This document shows positions 1-5,179 of a DNA stretch of 5,179 nucleotides, in pieces. Each line of letters opens with the position of its first letter. The first letter of the stretch is position 1. The stretch lies in NCBI GenBank assembly GCA_019314085.1, contig JAFCZZ010000165.1, forward strand, positions 1 to 5,179. Direction: 5' to 3'. The notes beneath the pieces were generated by a model, which worked only from the letters and a program-made list of their open reading frames with translations, made no database searches and was not told where the DNA came from. The stretch comes from Deltaproteobacteria bacterium (GTDB taxonomy: Bacteria > Desulfobacterota > Syntrophia > Syntrophales > UBA2210). The translations under genes were made by a program, and so were the position numbers.

Positions 1-717
1 CTTGCCTTTCCCGTCCGGGGTGATCACGGTCTTTCCACATTTGGGCATATTCTTCTTCGCCTTCGTATACTGCTCATGCTCAAAGGCAAGGCAACACATA
101 AGCCGTCCGCACAGGCCCGATATCTTTTCCGGGTTAAGGAGCATGTTCTGCTCCTTGGCCATCTTGATCGACACCGGAGCAAAGCTATTGAGAAAGCTGG
201 AACAGCAGAGTTCCCTGCCGCACATACCGATCCCCCCATATAGGCGGGCCTCACTCCTTACCCAGATCTGTCTCAGTTCGATTCGAGTCTTATACTTCCT
301 CACCAAGTCCTTCACCAGTTCCCTGAAATCAACCCTGCTTTCCGCAGTAAAGTAAAAGACCAGCTTGCTCTTGTCGAAGAGGGCTTCTACATTGACCAGC
401 CGCATGGAAAGATTCCTCTGTTTGATCTTCTCCATGCAAAAGGACAGTGCCTCGTCCTCCGTCTTCACATTTCCCTCGTGGATCTTCATATCCTCGTCAG
501 TGGCCTTGCGAACAACCTTCCGTAGGATGCGGGGCAATTTGTCACGGGAAAGGGCTCGAATACCGGTCGCGACAGATCCGATTGCCTGCCCAGATTCGGT
601 ATTCACAATAGCGTTGTCTCCCTCTCCCAGGACGATGCCGATGGTGTCGAATGAATACACCTTCCCCTTGTCTTTAAATCTGACACCTACAATACTCTTG
701 GTATCGTGTTGTTCCAT
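1..717 (-). CDS. ricT: PSP1-domain iron-sulfur protein RicT (YaaT), C-terminus cut by window edge
   Basis: The open frame has 239 codons and no stop before the left edge; it starts at the ATG at 717-715. Family members run to roughly 270-300 residues, so only the tail is missing. The PSP1 core is clear: a GGIG-M-CGRELCC segment at residues 161-172, the block PVSIKMAKEQN at 181-191, then SGLCGRLMCCL at 200-210. Cysteines 166, 171, 172, 203, 208 and 209 fall in the two conserved clusters; in Bacillus RicT such cysteines help bind [4Fe-4S] clusters of the RicA/RicF/RicT complex, which promotes RNase Y-dependent mRNA processing. The start lies one base after the holB stop (TAA-A-ATG), so translation is probably coupled. 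RicA and RicF partners are not in this window, so the exact role here is inferred from the family only. The family assignment itself is secure. Confidence 0.93.
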   Translation of the reverse strand, partial: MEQHDTKSIVGVRFKDKGKVYSFDTIGIVLGEGDNAIVNTESGQAIGSVATGIRALSRDKLPRILRKVVRKATDEDMKIHEGNVKTEDEALSFCMEKIKQRNLSMRLVNVEALFDKSKLVFYFTAESRVDFRELVKDLVRKYKTRIELRQIWVRSEARLYGGIGMCGRELCCSSFLNSFAPVSIKMAKEQNMLLNPEKISGLCGRLMCCLAFEHEQYTKAKKNMPKCGKTVITPDGKGK

Positions 718-718
718 T

Positions 719-1702
719 TTACACCTGGTGGAAGGTCTTGAGCTGGAATGTCATGGATTCCAGTATCAATTGTCTGTTGGCGTTCTGTTCAATGGCACCC
801 TGGGCATGCCGTATGGTTTTTATATTGTTCAGGATGTCGGCACCCGTCATTTTTTCTGAAAATTCCTTTGTGGCTTCGGCAATATCCTGGTGCGTGAGTC
901 TGCCCACATCGTGTAGCTCTCGGTATACCAGCATATCTCTGTACCACTCCCTGAAGATATCAAGCCGCTGCACGGCGGAGTCTCTATCCTTTCCGAAGGT
1001 GTCTGCAAGGAAGATCATATCCAGGGGGACACGAGCGGCGGCGGAAAGTACTCCGGTCACCTCTTGTTTAAAGTCAAGCAACGATTCCTTGCGTATATCC
1101 AGCGCCCTGCCGATACTTCCCCCGGCCGAGGCGGCGACGGCCCGTGACACCTGTACGTCCATCGACAATGTGTCTATCAGAAAAGAGGCGACAACCTCAG
1201 CCCGCAACGGTTGAAACCGTACCTGCTGACATCGCGATATGATCGTCTGGGGGAGTTTATGGATACGAGATGTGGTCAATATCAGGATATTGAAGGAACT
1301 CGGTTCCTCAAGGGTCTTCAGAAGGGCGTTGGCCGAGGCATCATTCATTCGGTCCGCATCCGCCAGGATGAAAACCTTCTTTCTCCCCTCAAGCGGCCTG
1401 AATTGTGTCTGATTCTGGAGGTCTCTGATCTTGTCGATCTTTATGAAGATCCCTTCGGGTTCTATCATAACGATATCGGGATGGCTGCGACGGCCTGCCT
1501 TGAGGCATGAAGGACACCTGCCGCAGAAATCGGCATTGTTCTCGCGGCAATTCAGGGCCTGTGCGAAGGCCTGTGCCGTGGTCTTCTTTCCGATACCCTG
1601 TATGCCATGGAAAAGGTACGCATGCGGGACGCGTTCCCTTTTCATGGCGCTTTGGAGTACGTCTATCTGCCTGCCCTGACCATAAATATCGCAAAACGGC
1701 AT
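719..1702 (-). CDS. holB: DNA polymerase III delta' subunit (clamp loader)
   Basis: This 327-residue AAA+ protein matches the usual delta' length. It is the stator subunit of the clamp loader that, with DnaX and delta, places the sliding clamp on primed DNA. Visible motifs are a Walker A-like loop GIQGIGKKT at residues 33-41, four zinc-ligand cysteines at 52, 60, 63 and 66 (C-x7-C-x2-C-x2-C), a Walker B-like strand VFILADADR at 110-118 that lacks the DExx glutamate (ADAD instead), the ALLKTLEEP block at 126-134, and the SRC motif at 157-159. The degenerate Walker B agrees with delta' being poor at ATP hydrolysis while offering the SRC arginine to its neighbour. The ATG start at 1702 follows an AGGG ribosome-binding sequence and lies 5 bases after the tmk stop; the stop is 1 base before ricT. 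The C-terminal collar domain (about 215-327) is poorly conserved, as usual. Confidence 0.95.
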   Translation of the reverse strand: MPFCDIYGQGRQIDVLQSAMKRERVPHAYLFHGIQGIGKKTTAQAFAQALNCRENNADFCGRCPSCLKAGRRSHPDIVMIEPEGIFIKIDKIRDLQNQTQFRPLEGRKKVFILADADRMNDASANALLKTLEEPSSFNILILTTSRIHKLPQTIISRCQQVRFQPLRAEVVASFLIDTLSMDVQVSRAVAASAGGSIGRALDIRKESLLDFKQEVTGVLSAAARVPLDMIFLADTFGKDRDSAVQRLDIFREWYRDMLVYRELHDVGRLTHQDIAEATKEFSEKMTGADILNNIKTIRHAQGAIEQNANRQLILESMTFQLKTFHQV

Positions 1703-1707
1703 AAGCC

Positions 1708-2349
1708 CTATCTTTCGATTAACCCCTTCAAATGGATACGCACATCACGGTGCACCACATCAATATCTCTGGATGCGTCTATGACCCTGAATCGGTCCGG
1801 TTCCTCCCGGGCCAGCGTAAGGTAGCCATCTCTGACCATCTCATGAAATCTCAGGCGTTCCCTCTCAAATCGGTCCTCACGGGGGGAATCCCCCGCCCTT
1901 CGCGCACGATCTGTTATCCTGTCGAGCCCCGTATCGGCAGGGATATCGAAGAGAAAGGTCATATCGGGGGCCAGCGATCGGGATGCAAAGGCGCACAGTG
2001 ACCGTACATGCCCAATGTCCTGCCCTCTGCCATACCCCTGGTACGCGACAGTGGCGTCGGAAAAGCGATCACACAACACCACGTTTCCCTTTTCCATCGC
2101 GGGGACTATGACCTCTTCGACATGCTGGGCCCTGTCTGCTGCAAAGAGCAATAGCTCCGTCCTGCCGGATAATGCGAGCGCCGTCTTATCCAGCAGGATT
2201 TTCCTCAGCTCGCCCCCGACAGGGGTCCCCCCGGGCTCGCCCGTCATAACGCACGGTATCCCCTCTTCCTTCAGATAATCAGCGGCCTTTCTGATCTGGG
2301 TTGTCTTCCCGGAACCTTCGATCCCCTCAAATGTAACAAATAAACCCAT
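1708..2349 (-). CDS. tmk: Thymidylate kinase (dTMP kinase)
   Basis: The product phosphorylates dTMP to dTDP with ATP, an essential cytosolic step of dTTP synthesis. From the ATG at 2349 it is 213 residues, the family's normal size. It carries the P-loop GIEGSGKTT at 9-17, the EPGGTP block at 38-43 that helps bind dTMP, the DRF motif at 94-96 followed by SDATVAYQGYGRG, and an arginine-rich lid at about 144-162 ending REDRFERE. The P-loop lacks the arginine of the human (type I) enzyme and the lid is basic, which fits a type II, E. coli-like enzyme. The frame remains open upstream to a TTG at 2370, but the ATG gives the canonical MGLFVTFEGIEGSGK start and has GGAG just upstream. The gene lies 38 bases after the ferredoxin stop and 5 bases before holB, so all are probably co-transcribed. 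Confidence 0.96.
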   Translation of the reverse strand: MGLFVTFEGIEGSGKTTQIRKAADYLKEEGIPCVMTGEPGGTPVGGELRKILLDKTALALSGRTELLLFAADRAQHVEEVIVPAMEKGNVVLCDRFSDATVAYQGYGRGQDIGHVRSLCAFASRSLAPDMTFLFDIPADTGLDRITDRARRAGDSPREDRFERERLRFHEMVRDGYLTLAREEPDRFRVIDASRDIDVVHRDVRIHLKGLIER

Positions 2350-2387
2350 GTTCTCCGGCCTCACAAACAAACGCCGGCCACCAACCG

Positions 2388-2579
<192 letters not shown>

Positions 2580-2582
2580 CTA

Positions 2583-2588
2583 CCCTCC
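2583..2588 (-). promoter_or_regulatory. Shine-Dalgarno sequence of the ferredoxin gene
   Basis: GGAGGG on the minus strand, 9 bases before the ferredoxin ATG at 2573. It is the strongest ribosome-binding site in the window and fixes the start of this very small gene. No convincing -35/-10 promoter pair was found upstream of it. Confidence 0.75.
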
Positions 2589-2681
2589 AAGTAATGTAAG
2601 GATTTCTCCCCCAGACTGACACAACTTCAACAGCATAGAGCGCCTTCTTCCCCATGTTGTCGTCCCTCTTATATTCCCTCA

Positions 2682-2776
2682 CCCCGATACAGGGATACGT
2701 CCCACTGAAGGGGATAAGTGCGATAATGAAGTCGCTTTCTACGAGAAAGCAACTTTTATCTTACTAATGCGTTAAC
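2682..2776 (-). repeat. Hairpin-rich interspersed repeat, copy 1
   Basis: This is one of two direct copies, offset by 145 bases from the copy at 2826-2921. Over 2705-2776 the copies differ at 5 of 72 positions, all transitions (2707, 2727, 2743, 2756, 2772); the outer 2682-2704 part is more diverged and needs a one-base gap. The core is a long hairpin with arms 2729-2740 and 2744-2755 and a 3-base loop. Within the stem one position is C against A on the plus strand, which becomes a G-U pair in minus-strand RNA, so the structure is better as RNA made in the direction of the flanking genes. Outer GATAA/TTATC arms extend the stem past a small bulge. Two weaker hairpins with CCC/GGG arms follow on the minus strand. 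It resembles a REP or small MITE-like element, but I do not recognise a named family. Confidence 0.85.
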
Positions 2777-2787
2777 AAAATGATCCC

Positions 2788-2803
2788 CCGCGGAAAAGCG
2801 CGG
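2788..2803. other. GC-rich hairpin in the spacer between the two repeats
   Basis: CCGCG and CGCGG flank a 6-base GAAAAG loop, a 5-bp GC stem in the 49-base spacer between the repeats. No T-tract follows on either strand, so it is not a canonical intrinsic terminator. The rest of the spacer shows nothing recognisable. Confidence 0.4.
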
Positions 2804-2825
2804 AGAATAATTTCCAGCTTACTAG

Positions 2826-2921
2826 TCCCGATAAACGGGATAAGCCCCCCTAAAGGGGATAAGTGCGATAACGAAGTCGCTTTCTACAAGAAAGCAACTT
2901 CTATCTTACTAATGCGCTAAC
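2826..2921 (-). repeat. Hairpin-rich interspersed repeat, copy 2
   Basis: This is the second direct copy of the element at 2682-2776. Its main hairpin is the more complete of the two: arms 2873-2885 and 2889-2901 give 13 pairs with a 3-base loop, again with one G-U pair in minus-strand RNA at the same place as in copy 1. Two further hairpins follow on the minus strand: CCCC/GGGG at about 2846-2858 and TCCCG/CGGGA with arms 2836-2840 and 2826-2830. Each is preceded by CTTATCCC, so the tail is itself two imperfect 20-base units. The element begins within the last codons of the lipoprotein gene and overlaps its stop (2917-2919). It therefore sits at the 3' end of that transcript, where it could protect the mRNA or attenuate transcription; there is no clear U-tract. 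Confidence 0.85.
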
Positions 2922-3510
2922 GCGGCATATGCGAAATCATCTCTTTTGCCACGCCTCGCGCAAAACTCGCCAGATTAGGTTTGAACCACTTGTAGTCCTC
3001 CGTATCACAATGGCTTGCCTTCCACATAACCTCGCCCGTCTGCGCCGCCACCAGATCCATGGAGAAGCCAGCCTTGGCGAGCTTGTCACTCCCCTGGGTT
3101 GTATAGTTCCAGAAGTCCACATCCACAACGAGAAGGGCGTCAATGTTTAATGCCGTACCGATATATCTGCTCATATCAGGATCGGAGTAGTGTACCATCT
3201 TCAACTTTGCGAGGTACTGGGTAACGGCATCCTTGAACCTGCCGTCTCTTTCCGCCAGCTTCGTCACTTCCTCCGGTGAAACAACGGTGGAAAACCACCC
3301 CTTGCCCTTGACGATATCCACGATAAGGCCGTCGATTATGTCCCCCGCCTCTTCTGTATAGACGCCTGCATTAACCGGAAGGACGCATATCCTTTCGGGA
3401 TGAAACTCATCGATGCCCGGTGCAACCCGGGAAAAGCGCAACTCCCCGCAAGCTGAAAGCATCACGCAGAGCATCCCCACAACGATCACGTTCCATACTC
3501 TCACCTGCAT
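2917..3510 (-). CDS. Hypothetical outer-membrane-type lipoprotein, possibly with a CsgG/LpoB/GNA1162-like fold
   Basis: From the ATG at 3510 the protein has 197 residues. A hydrophobic signal segment at residues 5-18 leads to a lipobox L18-S19-A20-C21, followed by Gly at +2, so signal peptidase II processing and outer-membrane retention are expected in a Gram-negative cell. The mature part has an ICVLPVN strand near 40, a long amphipathic region, an ALNIDALLVVDVDFWNY strand near 120, and a late AAQTGEVMWKAS segment near 155. The order 'IDALLV-DVDFW ... DLVAAQTGEVMW' recalls DUF799/GNA1162 and LpoB/CsgG-type lipoproteins, in which a GADA strand is followed by D-R/Q-TGE-LW. This is resemblance by eye and no firm family can be given. 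It starts 28 bases after the IspH-UbiA stop and probably belongs to the same transcript. Its stop codon lies inside repeat copy 2. Confidence 0.85.
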   Translation of the reverse strand: MQVRVWNVIVVGMLCVMLSACGELRFSRVAPGIDEFHPERICVLPVNAGVYTEEAGDIIDGLIVDIVKGKGWFSTVVSPEEVTKLAERDGRFKDAVTQYLAKLKMVHYSDPDMSRYIGTALNIDALLVVDVDFWNYTTQGSDKLAKAGFSMDLVAAQTGEVMWKASHCDTEDYKWFKPNLASFARGVAKEMISHMPR

Positions 3511-3516
3511 CGACAA

Positions 3517-3523
3517 TCCCCCC
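3517..3523 (-). promoter_or_regulatory. Shine-Dalgarno-like sequence of the lipoprotein gene
   Basis: GGGGGGA on the minus strand, 6 bases before the ATG at 3510. It supports that start over the upstream TTG at 3558, which would overlap the end of the preceding gene and add a 16-residue extension in front of a normal signal peptide. Confidence 0.55.
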
Positions 3524-3538
3524 GTACCACGCGGTTTT

Positions 3539-4789
3539 TTACAGCTTTGTTGCCACAAGCCAGAGACAGGCGCTCACCCCCGCAATGACATAGTTTATAC
3601 CCAGCAATCCCTCCAGCTCCATCCTGGAAAACCGGGATTTCTTATCACAAAGCCCCAGACAAATCCATATATAAAACACCGGCACCAGCAGTGCCAGGCC
3701 CAACGAAGGGGTGCAACCAAGGGGTAGTGCGGCGATCAGCACCATGCCGGTCAGAATCGTTATCCCCTTCAGCAGGATCCTTGCAGGGCCCTCTCCCATC
3801 ACGATGGGGATCGTTTCCCGGCCGATCAGGCGGTCGCTCTGAATATCCAGCGTGTCCGAAAGAACTGATTTTGAGAAGACAAGGACAAACACAAAGACAA
3901 AGGCCACCACCATGGAGCAGGGTATCTCCAGACTGACGCTTATCCGCGGGACCACGGCAGTCAAGGCAGCCCACGCCATAGCGGTAAAAAAGTTCTTGGA
4001 ACCGGGGAGATCCTCCAGTCGTTTCCCCCACACGTTGACCGTATAGAGCGCGCCAAAGAGTGAGACCGCCCCGACCAGGATAAAGGGCGCCGGGCCCTCC
4101 ATGAAGGACAGTGCCAGTGCGAGGGCAAGGGAAACTATGGCGGCTGTCATGTAAATTCCCTTGTATCGTATATAGGTCTTTTCCCTGAAGCTCCCCTTGA
4201 TCCGTCCGAAACTTTTCCCCTGCAGCCTGTTGATGGTATGGATGGCATAGACGCACAATGAAGCGATAAGTATGTGTGACACATCTACCTCAAGTCCCTG
4301 GAGCAGCATACTGACCAGGGAGAGGAATCCGGCGCCAATGGCGGAGGAAAGGTCTGTGCTGACAAGGAATATCCAGAAATCGTACAGACCCCTCAGCCGT
4401 CCCGGCATCTTCCCTCTTCTGTTGTGGGTGAGATAGTCTATCACCCCCTCGGTGATCCAGTTCGGCGTGGACGCCCCCGCAGAGACACCAATATCCCTGC
4501 ACTTAGCCAGATCAATGCCCTCAAGCTCTTCGGCGGTCTCGACATGGAGCGTTCGGACCCCACAGTCCTGGGATATCGCGGCAAGCCTCCGGGTATTCGC
4601 GCTGTCCTTCCCGCCCACGATGATGATTCCGTCCATCTTGGAGGCCATCTTTTTGATCTCGGTCTGTCTCTGCTCGGTTGAATCGCATATGGTATCAAAG
4701 ATCATGGCCTCCGGAAATCTGCGGCTGATTTCCTGCGCCACCTCCCTGTATCTTCCCGAATCCTGCGTCGTCTGCGCAACAACGCACAC
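3539..4789 (-). CDS. ispH: C-terminal half of IspH fused to a UbiA-like polytopic membrane domain (3' part of a frameshifted gene)
   Basis: This open frame of 417 codons begins at a GTG at 4789 that is an internal codon of ispH, not a natural start. Residues 1-125 are the C-terminal part of IspH: AQTTQDSGRY at 5-14, the third cluster cysteine in DTICDSTEQRQ (C35), GGKDSANTRRL at 59-69 and SAGASTPNWI at 103-112, covering substrate-binding Ser/Asn residues. After a short basic linker (123-133) comes a domain of about 280 residues with roughly eight membrane segments between 148 and 412. Its loop SDTLDIQSDRLIGRETIPI (311-329) matches the second Asp-rich motif of UbiA prenyltransferases. The first motif region, TINRLQGKSFGRIKG at 185-199, lacks the usual NDxxDxxxD aspartates, so activity of the membrane half is doubtful or altered. 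Its natural acceptor cannot be told. The frame joins the upstream fragment if one copy of the 26-bp tandem repeat is removed. Confidence 0.88.
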   Translation of the reverse strand: MCVVAQTTQDSGRYREVAQEISRRFPEAMIFDTICDSTEQRQTEIKKMASKMDGIIIVGGKDSANTRRLAAISQDCGVRTLHVETAEELEGIDLAKCRDIGVSAGASTPNWITEGVIDYLTHNRRGKMPGRLRGLYDFWIFLVSTDLSSAIGAGFLSLVSMLLQGLEVDVSHILIASLCVYAIHTINRLQGKSFGRIKGSFREKTYIRYKGIYMTAAIVSLALALALSFMEGPAPFILVGAVSLFGALYTVNVWGKRLEDLPGSKNFFTAMAWAALTAVVPRISVSLEIPCSMVVAFVFVFVLVFSKSVLSDTLDIQSDRLIGRETIPIVMGEGPARILLKGITILTGMVLIAALPLGCTPSLGLALLVPVFYIWICLGLCDKKSRFSRMELEGLLGINYVIAGVSACLWLVATKL

Positions 4790-5179
4790 CTTATCGTAGG
4801 GGGGAAGACCATCGACATCGTTTGTGTCGTTAGACCATCGACATCGTTTGTGTCGTTAATAACAACCCCCCTTCCCGAGGCATACCCCATGAGGCTGGCG
4901 ACCTCAGGATGCTCTCTGTCCCCGACTATGATCACCGCATAACCGCGTGCCGCATGTTTCTTGATGATCGCCTGGACACTTGCAACACGCGGGCAGGTGG
5001 CATCTACGATCTCTATCCCCTTTTCTCTGATCCGTTCCTTTTCCTGGGGGGATATCCCATGGGCCCGTATCACCACGATACCATCCCGAATCGAATCAAC
5101 ACTGTCTACCGGGACAATACCCCGTTCCCTGAGCAGTTCGACTGTCTGAGGGTTGTGTATGAGGGGACCGTAGGTATAC
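4702..5179 (-). CDS. ispH: 4-hydroxy-3-methylbut-2-enyl diphosphate reductase IspH, 5' part, cut by window edge and frameshifted
   Basis: IspH reduces HMBPP to IPP and DMAPP at a [4Fe-4S] cluster, ending the MEP pathway in the cytosol. The frame is open through the right edge; by family alignment about 30 N-terminal residues, with the first cluster cysteine, lie outside. Seen here are YTYGPLIHNPQ (conserved His at fragment residue 8), VVIRAHGISP at 35-44, the second cluster cysteine in DATCPRV (C62), and GDREHPEV at 86-93, whose His-x-Glu corresponds to the catalytic HPE of the family. Up to VINDTNDVDGL (residue 116) the protein is normal. Then the second copy of a 26-bp tandem repeat shifts the frame and gives a 42-residue arginine-rich tail ending at 4702. 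The correct continuation lies in the frame of 3539-4789. A normal [4Fe-4S] enzyme could not be made from this fragment, as the third cysteine is lost. Confidence 0.92.
   Translation of the reverse strand, partial: YTYGPLIHNPQTVELLRERGIVPVDSVDSIRDGIVVIRAHGISPQEKERIREKGIEIVDATCPRVASVQAIIKKHAARGYAVIIVGDREHPEVASLMGYASGRGVVINDTNDVDGLTTQTMSMVFPPTIRCALLRRRRRIREDTGRWRRKSAADFRRP
4806..4857. repeat. Perfect 26-bp tandem duplication inside ispH
   Basis: Two identical 26-base units, 4806-4831 and 4832-4857, stand head to tail with no mismatch; the match runs on by one base (4858). The length is not a multiple of three, so the second copy breaks ispH. With a single copy the coding strand reads VINDTNDVDGLPPYDKVCVVAQTTQ, a standard IspH sequence, so the duplication is the sole cause of the break. 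Lack of divergence points to a recent event or to an assembly or sequencing artefact. Confidence 0.97.

Noticed and set aside
365..859. A 164-codon plus-strand frame across the ricT/holB junction
   Set aside because: It is antisense to two well-supported genes and its translation shows no domain.
2350..2370. Upstream TTG start for tmk at 2370
   Set aside because: It would add seven residues before the canonical MGLFVTFEGIEGSGK start; the ATG gives the normal family length.
2868..2906. Intrinsic terminator after the lipoprotein gene
   Set aside because: The hairpin is strong but no run of T follows on the minus strand, and the same hairpin recurs in copy 1, so it is better described as part of a repeat. 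An effect on transcription is not excluded.
2682..2921. A CRISPR array
   Set aside because: There are only two copies of a long, diverged, multi-hairpin unit, with no short regular repeats and no spacers of even size.
3511..3558. Upstream TTG start for the lipoprotein at 3558
   Set aside because: It overlaps the preceding gene and puts 16 extra residues before a normal lipoprotein signal peptide; the ATG at 3510 has its own G-rich ribosome-binding site.
3645..4256. A 203-codon minus-strand frame inside the UbiA-like domain
   Set aside because: It is an alternate frame of a gene with clear membrane segments and a UbiA motif; its translation is rich in Gly, Arg and Pro with no recognisable family.

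Overview
The window is a densely packed bacterial stretch in which every convincing gene lies on the minus strand, so transcription runs from right to left. The mix suggests an anaerobic or microaerophilic Gram-negative bacterium, possibly a deltaproteobacterium (Desulfobacterota). The clues are MEP-pathway isoprenoid synthesis, a small 2x[4Fe-4S] ferredoxin, a tmk-holB-ricT cluster and a lipoprotein with an outer-membrane-type lipobox. This placement is an inference from gene content; there is no rRNA or other strong marker.

Right part (about 5179 to 3539): an ispH gene (HMBPP reductase, last step of the MEP pathway) enters from beyond the right edge. It is fused at its C-terminus to a UbiA-like polytopic membrane domain. 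The reading frame is broken by a perfect 26-bp tandem duplication (4806-4857). Removing one copy restores a canonical IspH sequence exactly, so the two fragments are one interrupted gene. A run of six C on the coding strand just after the duplication forms a C CCC CCT slippery-type heptamer, at which a -1 shift would also restore the frame.

Middle (3510 to 2574): a small unrecognised lipoprotein is followed by about 340 bases without a confident gene. Most of this gap is two direct copies of a roughly 95-bp hairpin-rich element, 93% identical over their best 72 bp. One copy begins at the stop codon of the lipoprotein gene. The large hairpin of the element pairs better as RNA from the minus strand than from the plus strand.

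Left part (2573 to 1): a likely operon of ferredoxin, thymidylate kinase (tmk), DNA polymerase III delta' subunit (holB) and the PSP1-domain iron-sulfur protein RicT/YaaT. The last three are separated by only 5 and 1 bases, and ricT is cut by the left edge. Tmk supplies dTDP on the way to dTTP, HolB is part of the clamp loader, and RicT homologues take part in RNA-processing control; this tmk-holB-ricT neighbourhood is known from other bacteria such as Bacillus.
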